The notes below the pieces were generated by a model. It made no database searches and had not been told where the DNA came from. It worked only from the letters and a program-made list of their open reading frames with translations. 64,000 nucleotides of DNA from Brevibacillus brevis (GTDB lineage Bacteria > Bacillota > Bacilli > Brevibacillales > Brevibacillaceae), in contig NZ_CP134050.1 in assembly GCF_031583145.1 (NCBI RefSeq), positions 1,133,501-1,197,500 of the forward strand. The letters run 5' to 3'. The position numbers and the translations under genes are program-made. Each line of letters opens with the position of its first letter. Within the stretch, counting starts at the first letter, position 1. Below are positions 58,621 to 64,000 of the stretch, piece after piece.

Positions 58621-59535
58621 CTAGCGGGTTTTCCTCAAATAAGAGGAGATCCCCTCAAGAAAATCGACTTTGTCTGTGGCGAACGTGTCATACAGCAGTT
58701 GGCCGTCCTGGCATGCGTTGCCTTCAAGCAGCATCGTCAGCTGGGTGTTCGTGATCGGGAAAAACGAGAATCCTTCCATCAGATTGATGGCCGGCTTCAT
58801 CAAGGAAAGGGGAATGTGGATTTTCCGCACGCGCCTTTTCCCCAGCGCTTCTCCGATGTAATCGAGGATTTGCTCGTAGCTGATCGCCTCGGGACCGCCT
58901 GTTTCATAAACCCGGTTGGTCGCGGCGGGAAGCGTCAAGGCTTGGACGAACACGTCTGCGACCGTCTCCCTGGCCACCGGCTGCAGCAGGTAAGAGCCGG
59001 TGCCGAGCACAGGCGTCACGGGCAGTCGAACCAAATCGGCCAGCATGTTGACGAATTCATCGCCGGGGCCAAAAATGACGGAGGGACGGAAGATGACATA
59101 CGGGATCCCGCTCGCCTGCACGAGCTGCTCGGCTTCGTACTTGGTGCGGTGATAGGCGCTGCTCGCACCTTCACGAGAACCCAGTGCGCTCATGTGGATG
59201 AAACGGCGGATCCCCGCTCTTTTGGCCGCTTCAACCACCTGACGGGTCCCCGCCACATGAATGCGGGAAAACGTGACCCCTTTGCCGGGCTGCTCCCGGA
59301 TGATGCCGACGAGGTGAATGACCGCATCACACCCGGCCATCCCCTTTTTCAGAGCCTCAGAGTCAGACAGGTCACCCGTTACATACGAAATGTTCTCTTT
59401 TCCAGCTCCATCCTGCCGGACTTTCCCGTCGGAGCCAGGTCGAATCAGGCAGACTGTCTGGTGTCCTTCCGCTTGCAGCCTCGCAAGCATCCCCTTCCCT
59501 ACGAATCCAGTCGCACCAGTCAGGAAAACTTTCAT
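58621..59535 (-). CDS. NAD(P)-dependent epimerase/NDUFA9-like atypical SDR
   Basis: 304 residues. Cofactor motif FLTGATGFVGKGML, VTGDLSD, a VIHLVGI block, and YHRTKYEAEQLV holding the YxxxK pair. It resembles the complex-I NDUFA9-like group of NAD(P)-binding proteins; many are flavin or lipid-linked reductases of unknown role. ATG 59535 follows GGGAGGAG; the longer frame to 59676 runs antisense over the nth start. Divergent to nth. Confidence 0.87.
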   Translation of the reverse strand: MKVFLTGATGFVGKGMLARLQAEGHQTVCLIRPGSDGKVRQDGAGKENISYVTGDLSDSEALKKGMAGCDAVIHLVGIIREQPGKGVTFSRIHVAGTRQVVEAAKRAGIRRFIHMSALGSREGASSAYHRTKYEAEQLVQASGIPYVIFRPSVIFGPGDEFVNMLADLVRLPVTPVLGTGSYLLQPVARETVADVFVQALTLPAATNRVYETGGPEAISYEQILDYIGEALGKRRVRKIHIPLSLMKPAINLMEGFSFFPITNTQLTMLLEGNACQDGQLLYDTFATDKVDFLEGISSYLRKTR

Positions 59536-59662
59536 TGGCATCTCCTCCCGATCTTTACTGTCATTACCATAGTAACTCAACAGAGAGAATGCATGCCACC
59601 CGCCATGTGCGTTGCCGGGTTGACGATCCACGGTATAATGGAGGGAAAAGGGGGATTTGGCT

Positions 59663-60346
59663 ATGGCAACACGCAAAGTGCCTGTCGCAGAAATTTTGGA
59701 TACCCTGCAAGAGCTGTATCCGGATGCGCATTGTGAATTGAACTATACGACCCCGTTCGAGCTGCTGATCGCCACGATCCTGTCGGCGCAATGTACAGAT
59801 AAACGGGTCAACGAAATCACCGCACCCATGTTCCAGAAGTTGAAAAAACCGGAAGACTACCTTCATTTGACACAGGAAGAAATGGAAGAGCATATAAAAG
59901 GGCTCGGGTTGTATAAGAATAAGAGTAAAAACATATTAGAGACCTGTAGGATCCTGTACGAGAAGTACAACGGCGAAGTGCCGCAGACGCACAAGGAGCT
60001 GGAGGCGCTGCCGGGTGTCGGAAGAAAGACGGCGAACGTAGTGTTGTCCAACGCTTTCGGTGTGCCTGCCATCGCCGTCGATACGCACGTGTTTCGCGTC
60101 GGAAACCGGTTGGGCCTCGCGAAAAGCGATAACGTCGATGAAGTGGAGCGCCAGCTGATGAAACGCATTCCCCGGGAAAAATGGTCGGATGCCCACCATT
60201 GGCTGATCTGGCATGGAAGACGTGTCTGCTCGGCGCGAAATCCGCAGTGCGGCCAATGTGCGCTTCAGTCGATGTGCAAATACGCGATAGCCGAAGCGAA
60301 AAAGACGAAAACTAAGCCCAAGGCAGCATCGAAAGCGAAAGCGTAA
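59663..60346 (+). CDS. nth: Endonuclease III (DNA glycosylase/AP lyase)
   Basis: 227 residues. Helix-hairpin-helix LPGVGRKTANVV with catalytic Lys in GRKT, catalytic Asp in VDTHVFRVGNRLG, and the 4Fe-4S motif C-X6-C-X2-C-X5-C near 200 (CSARNPQCGQCALQSMC). Lys/Ala-rich tail. Repairs oxidised pyrimidines. ATG 59663 is preferred over TTG 59657 for spacing from AAAAGGGGG. Confidence 0.95.
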   Translation: MATRKVPVAEILDTLQELYPDAHCELNYTTPFELLIATILSAQCTDKRVNEITAPMFQKLKKPEDYLHLTQEEMEEHIKGLGLYKNKSKNILETCRILYEKYNGEVPQTHKELEALPGVGRKTANVVLSNAFGVPAIAVDTHVFRVGNRLGLAKSDNVDEVERQLMKRIPREKWSDAHHWLIWHGRRVCSARNPQCGQCALQSMCKYAIAEAKKTKTKPKAASKAKA

Positions 60347-60425
60347 CGCACGGTTCCCAGTTTCCTCCATATTCTTTTCGTCGGAATGGATATTGATAGT
60401 TTTCGCTCCGTAGACGTACACTTAT

Positions 60426-60440
60426 TTATAGTAATTCTAA
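60426..60440 (+). promoter_or_regulatory. Per box upstream of perR
   Basis: TTATAGTAATTCTAA matches the B. subtilis Per box TTATAATTATTATAA at 12 of 15 positions and lies 64 bases before perR, fitting autoregulation. Confidence 0.75.
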
Positions 60441-60503
60441 TCAATGACAACAAGAAGCATTTCCGTTCTTTTGTCCTTGCGAAAGACAGTGAGGTGTAAC
60501 AAT

Positions 60504-60938
60504 ATGACACAGCGTGTAGAAAAGGCTGTTGAAATCCTGAAAAACACAGGGGTTCGGATGACACCTCAACGCCATGCCATTTTGACCTATTTGCTGGAGA
60601 CGATGACTCACCCGACGGCAGACGAAATATACAAAGCTCTCGAAGGCAAGTTCCCCAACATGAGTGTCGCTACGATTTACAACAATCTGCGCGTCTTTAA
60701 AGATGCCGGACTGGTCGTGGAATTGACTTACGGGGATGCGTCCAGCCGTTTTGATGCGAATGTGGAAGAAGATCATTACCACGCGATTTGCACCAAGTGT
60801 GGGGCGATCCGGGATTTTCATTTCCCTTATCTGCGGGACGCGGAAGATTCCGCGGCACGGGACATCGGATTTCAAGTTACTGGCCATCGCATGGAGGTAT
60901 ACGGCATTTGTGATGCCTGTCAGAAGAACACCCACTAA
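60504..60938 (+). CDS. perR: Peroxide-sensing Fur-family repressor PerR
   Basis: 144 residues. Fur fold with DNA-recognition region [14 protein letters not shown] and metal sites H36 in [14 protein letters not shown] and DHYHAIC, plus the structural zinc cysteines in CTKCG and CDAC. The sequence RMTPQRHAI and the SRFD motif favour PerR over Fur. In B. subtilis PerR senses peroxide through iron-catalysed His oxidation. A Per box upstream and ygzB/ygxA-like genes downstream support the call. Confidence 0.92.
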   Translation: MTQRVEKAVEILKNTGVRMTPQRHAILTYLLETMTHPTADEIYKALEGKFPNMSVATIYNNLRVFKDAGLVVELTYGDASSRFDANVEEDHYHAICTKCGAIRDFHFPYLRDAEDSAARDIGFQVTGHRMEVYGICDACQKNTH

Positions 60939-60957
60939 AAACGCTTTATCCTGAAAG

Positions 60958-61004
60958 CACCTTCGGAATCAACCGGAACAAAAGTTGAGGACGGAGGTGT
61001 TTTT
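60958..61004 (+). terminator. perR terminator
   Basis: CACCTTCG pairs with CGGAGGTG (one G-U pair), with internal TCAAC/GTTGA, followed by TTTTT. Confidence 0.8.
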
Positions 61005-61267
61005 CACATGTGGCGCCTACGGCTGGCTACCCGGTGTCGGACGGCCTGCCCAAAAGCTTGCTCCTCCCGTTAAGGCTGCGCCATGGATTTGGATTTCTCT
61101 TTGTCTAAACCTGTAACGTTTTGACGTTTCATACGTCTTTTGGTAAAGAAGCTAATTTTCGTATAGCCAGCATGTCAGAAGGTTGTGAAGCATTTGAATC
61201 GATGGAAAGATAAATCTATTCAGCAGGGTGGAGATCCGGCTGGGTATGTGTTCGGTTGGGAGGAGGC
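61005..61267. other. Intergenic region upstream of the GH18 gene
   Basis: About 260 bases. A GC-rich part (61005-61090) with inverted-repeat character includes GGCTGCGCCATG (61074-61085), the reverse complement of a 12-base piece of the dispersed repeat, but the rest does not match. The AT-richer part holds a possible TTGACG element near 61119. A 32-codon ORF (GTG 61185 to TAG 61283) runs into the start of the GH18 gene; its ribosome site (AAGG, two bases from GTG) is poorly placed. Confidence 0.4.
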
Positions 61268-63025
61268 ATGGGCTTGGAAGTAGGATTGGCTACCCGTCCC
61301 AAGAGAAGACGCAGGCCTGTGCTCCAGTTTTTCTTGATGGTCTTGCTCTTTTTGGTCGCCGTTTTTGGCGCGATCTACTGGTTTTTCGTGCTGCGGGCGT
61401 CTACGGAGCATGTGCAGCCGTACGATGGAGACAAGCGCGTCATCGTATATGAAGGTGAACAAACCGAGATTCCCTATGTGCTTGAATCCGATCAGATATT
61501 GCTCCCGTTCGAATTCATCAAGGAGCGGCTGGACCCTTCCATTTTTTGGGACGAACCGACTCAATCCGTCATTGTGACTACGAAGGACAAGGTGCTTCGG
61601 ATGGAGAGCGGACAAGTGGTCGCTTATTTGAACAAGCAGCCGGTCAATCTCCAGGTTCCCGTGAAAGAGGTGGACGGGCAGCGGTACGTGCCACTGGCTC
61701 CTCTGGAAAAACTGTACGCGTTCTCATTTGAGCAAAAACAGGATACGGGCGTGTTGATCGTTGAAAAGGACGGTTACGCCGTTCAGCAGGCAAAAGCAGT
61801 TTCCGGCGACAAGCCGCAGCTCGTCCGGACAGGAGCTTCCTACCGCAGGCCGATTGTGGCGGAATTGGCGGCGGGAAGCAAAGTCGATGTACTGGGCGAA
61901 GAGGATGAGTGGTATCGCGTCCTGACGGCGAGTGGCGTCGCCGGCTTTTTGCCGAAGGAGAGCGTGGAACTGACAGAGGTACGCCAGATTGCTTTGAACC
62001 GTTCAGCACCGGCGCGGGAGTCTGCTCCCTGGAAGCCGCTTGGGCAAAAGATCAATCTCGTCTGGGAGCAGGTGACGAATCGCACTCCGAACGTGGCGGA
62101 CATCGGTCCGCTACCGGGAGTCAACGTCGTGTCTCCGACGTGGTTTGAGCTGAAGGACGGGGAAGGAACGTTGCAAAACAAGGCGGACCCGGCGTATGTG
62201 AAATGGGCGCATCAGCGGGGCTACAAAGTCTGGGGGCTGGTGACCAACGGCTTTAATCCGGACTGGACCAAGTCTGTGCTTGGCAGCTACGACAAGAGAG
62301 ACAAGCTGATTGCCCAGCTCATCCACTATGCCAACATGTACGATCTGGACGGAATCAATATCGATTTCGAGAATGTGTACTTGGCCGAAAAGGAGAAGCT
62401 CGTTCAGTTTGTGCGCGAGCTGACGCCATATTTGCACGAGCAAGGGCTTACTGTTTCGATCGACGTGACCATTAAATCGACCGCCGAGACGTGGTCGATG
62501 TTCCTGGATCGCGCTGCTCTGGCCCAAGTGGTGGATTACATGGCCGTCATGACGTATGACGAACACTGGGCTTCCAGTCCAAAAGCGGGGTCGGTTGCTT
62601 CCCTGCCATGGGTCGAAAATGGGCTGAAGGGTGTTCTGGAGGAGGTCCCCCATCAGAAGCTGCTGCTGGGTGTCCCTTTCTACACTCGTTTGTGGACGGA
62701 GAGCAAGCAGGCTGACGGCAGCGTAAAGGTATCGTCGAAAGCACTGTCGATGCCGCGTGCCCAAGAGTGGATCCAGGAACGCAAGCTCACTCCGAAGCTT
62801 GACGAGGCGAGCGGCCAAAACTACGTGCAATATACAGATCCCAAGGACGGCAATACGTATAAAATGTGGCTGGAAGATGTCACCTCCATGCAAAAACGGA
62901 TGGAACTCGTACAGAAGTACAACCTCGCCGGTGCGGCGGCATGGCGCAGGGGCTATGAACTGCCGGAAATATGGCAGGCTGTTCAGGAGGGTCTAGGCAG
63001 CCAGCACAACGCGAAGTCTCCGTAG
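61268..63025 (+). CDS. Membrane-anchored GH18-family glycosidase with SH3 and Cu-amine-oxidase-N-like domains
   Basis: 585 residues. A basic start (RPKRRRRP) and one membrane helix (about 20-40) anchor it; then a copper-amine-oxidase N-like domain (about 55-165), a bacterial SH3 domain (about 185-240) and a GH18 domain (about 260-575) with the catalytic signature LDGINIDFENV (DxxDxDxE). This resembles the YvbX/SleL spore-cortex lytic group. ATG 61268 is used; TTG 61274 has better spacing from GGAGGAGG. Likely acts on peptidoglycan or chitin-like polymer outside the membrane. Confidence 0.88.
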   Translation: MGLEVGLATRPKRRRRPVLQFFLMVLLFLVAVFGAIYWFFVLRASTEHVQPYDGDKRVIVYEGEQTEIPYVLESDQILLPFEFIKERLDPSIFWDEPTQSVIVTTKDKVLRMESGQVVAYLNKQPVNLQVPVKEVDGQRYVPLAPLEKLYAFSFEQKQDTGVLIVEKDGYAVQQAKAVSGDKPQLVRTGASYRRPIVAELAAGSKVDVLGEEDEWYRVLTASGVAGFLPKESVELTEVRQIALNRSAPARESAPWKPLGQKINLVWEQVTNRTPNVADIGPLPGVNVVSPTWFELKDGEGTLQNKADPAYVKWAHQRGYKVWGLVTNGFNPDWTKSVLGSYDKRDKLIAQLIHYANMYDLDGINIDFENVYLAEKEKLVQFVRELTPYLHEQGLTVSIDVTIKSTAETWSMFLDRAALAQVVDYMAVMTYDEHWASSPKAGSVASLPWVENGLKGVLEEVPHQKLLLGVPFYTRLWTESKQADGSVKVSSKALSMPRAQEWIQERKLTPKLDEASGQNYVQYTDPKDGNTYKMWLEDVTSMQKRMELVQKYNLAGAAAWRRGYELPEIWQAVQEGLGSQHNAKSP

Positions 63026-63061
63026 ACCAAGCATAATCTTACGAGAAACTGTAGGAACAAC

Positions 63062-63112
63062 AAAAAGCCACCTGCTAGCCCGGGTAGATACGGGAACGCA
63101 GGTGGCTTTTTG
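63062..63112. terminator. Bidirectional terminator after the GH18 gene
   Basis: AAAAAGCCACCTGC pairs with GCAGGTGGCTTTTT; serves the GH18 gene and the convergent ygzB gene. Confidence 0.9.
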
Positions 63113-63137
63113 CGTACGGATGGGAGCGGGTGCGCCA

Positions 63138-63512
63138 TTATGTCTGGTTTTGCTGCGGTTGTCCATCCTCGAGGCGCAATGGCTGCCCACAAAACATACA
63201 GGCGTCTTCTTTTCCCAGCATCTTGGTCACTTTTTGGCAAGAAGGGCACTGGACCTGCGGGGCAGAGGTTGAGACCATTCCCGAAATCATAAACATAACC
63301 GTGCTGCCCATCGTCAGAATGAAGCCGATGATCAGCAGCAGTGTCATGAAGATGTGAGAACCTTTGAGCAGGGTGCCAAGTAAAGGAATAAAGTCCAAGT
63401 ATCCAGCAAAAAAGGCATACCCTGTGTACATCAGCAAAATGCCGATCACCATGCTCCAGTTGCCCCAAGTGCGCATGCGCTTGATCTTGCTCAGGCGTTC
63501 CGTTTTCTTCAT
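63138..63512 (-). CDS. ygzB: YgzB-family zinc-ribbon membrane protein
   Basis: 124 residues: two membrane helices (about 18-40 and 50-75) and a C-terminal zinc ribbon with CPSCQK and CMFCGQ. This is the UPF0295/YgzB family, encoded next to perR in Bacillus. The third of three ATGs (63512) has the best spacing from AGGAGG. Function unknown. Confidence 0.9.
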   Translation of the reverse strand: MKKTERLSKIKRMRTWGNWSMVIGILLMYTGYAFFAGYLDFIPLLGTLLKGSHIFMTLLLIIGFILTMGSTVMFMISGMVSTSAPQVQCPSCQKVTKMLGKEDACMFCGQPLRLEDGQPQQNQT

Positions 63513-63628
63513 CATCATTCCTCCTAGCTTACAGTATAGCACACAAAGGATTTGTCTGTTGACAAGCAGGAAAAGGACTTCTTGTGTAGAATCCATAAGT
63601 TCAACCCAGGGCAGGGAGGGAGAAAGAT

Positions 63629-64000
63629 ATGGACGTAGGGCCGGAAGAGATCCAGCAGACGTATCTGGAGCTGCTTCAAAAGCGTTTGGATGTACAAGCT
63701 GTGCTTATGTTGCCTGATTTCTCCTTTCGAGACGGTCCTTCTTATTTCATTGTGGCTGCCAAACCGGATGCTCAAGAAACCATTAGACGAGTGCAGATCC
63801 TGGATCGGGTGTTTACGGAACAATGGATCAGCGCTTGGCAGTTGGAAAAGAGCGCGGTTTACGGAACAGATGAAAAGCTAGTAGCCATGCTCCGCAGGTC
63901 CGAAATACTTCTGGACCGGGACGGTTATATGAAGCAACTCAAGCAGCGACTCATCCGTCTCTCTGATTCGCTTCAAAAAAAGCTCGTCTGTAGAGAGTAT
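63629..64000 (+). CDS. ygxA: YgxA-like nucleotidyltransferase-like protein (5' part)
   Basis: 124 codons visible without stop at the window edge. GGGAGGGAG precedes ATG 63629. The sequence (AVLMLPDFSFRDGPSYFIV, ISAWQLEKSAVYGTDEKL) resembles B. subtilis YgxA, annotated as nucleotidyltransferase-like, which follows ygzB there too. Activity unproven in the family. Confidence 0.72.
   Translation, partial: MDVGPEEIQQTYLELLQKRLDVQAVLMLPDFSFRDGPSYFIVAAKPDAQETIRRVQILDRVFTEQWISAWQLEKSAVYGTDEKLVAMLRRSEILLDRDGYMKQLKQRLIRLSDSLQKKLVCREY

Noticed and set aside
61074..61085. 12-base inverse match (GGCTGCGCCATG) to the dispersed repeat
   Set aside because: The match does not extend into the rest of the element, so it cannot be called a third copy.
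1..64000. CRISPR arrays, tRNA, rRNA genes and insertion sequences
   Set aside because: No regularly spaced repeats, no cloverleaf or rRNA sequences and no transposase genes were found by reading both strands; weak tRNA-like folds cannot be excluded without a covariance search.

Overview
The window is a moderately GC-rich (about 53-56% by eye) chromosomal segment of an aerobic, endospore-forming, low-GC-lineage Gram-positive bacterium. Strong SD sequences, frequent TTG/GTG starts, T-box, FMN and c-di-AMP leaders, a Lia-type envelope stress operon, GlpP antitermination and PerR all point to Bacillales. Gene content best fits Brevibacillus or a near relative (Paenibacillaceae); that assignment is inference. 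I see no tRNA, rRNA, CRISPR or insertion sequence.

Layout. 0-1.4 kb: a partial response regulator and an NlpC/P60 hydrolase under a c-di-AMP riboswitch (minus strand). 1.4-5.9 kb: a Lia-like operon (small membrane protein, PspA/LiaH, a COG3963-type methyltransferase, LiaF, LiaS, LiaR). 6-9.7 kb: PrpE-like phosphatase, a stand-alone amidase/holin pair, two small membrane proteins and an AT-richer methyltransferase. 9.9-14.4 kb: TSUP permease, sodA, a YqeB-like/TetR pair and a secreted MBL hydrolase. 14.4-22 kb: a glycerol-phosphate block (SBP, ATPase, fused permease, HAD-IIA phosphatase, GlpP, GlpD) with terminator-bearing leaders on the ABC operon and on glpD. 22-27.2 kb: MCP, DODA-type dioxygenase, CMD protein, an EstT/RdmC-like esterase behind a 9-codon leader peptide, and a Nim/PNPOx-like protein.

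27-64 kb carries, in order, homologues of B. subtilis yfhP, mutY, ygaC(ntdP), ygaD, gsaB, ygaF(bcp), perR, ygzB and ygxA. This is a conserved backbone with accessory genes inserted: YrzI-like and other tiny genes, two MFS efflux pumps, an aminotransferase/TetR/amino-acid-permease divergon, dehydrogenases, YugP, a PP2C-like protein, an ABC-2 exporter, ribU (FMN riboswitch), proS (T-box), M42 peptidase, methyltransferase, PduO, NAD-dependent epimerase-like protein, nth and a GH18 protein.

The most interesting signals are regulatory: (1) a putative ribosome-stalling RLR leader peptide, with a long-range RNA pairing, in front of a macrolide-esterase-like gene; (2) a 12-codon leader ORF overlapping a long stem that occludes the SD of a Mef/EntS-type efflux pump; (3) three matching TGAC-N5-GTCA operators that tie one TetR repressor to an aminotransferase and a permease; (4) a shared motif before the terminators of the ABC and glpD leaders, suggesting GlpP also controls the ABC importer; (5) a small dispersed two-hairpin repeat present at 11.6 and 26.5 kb.
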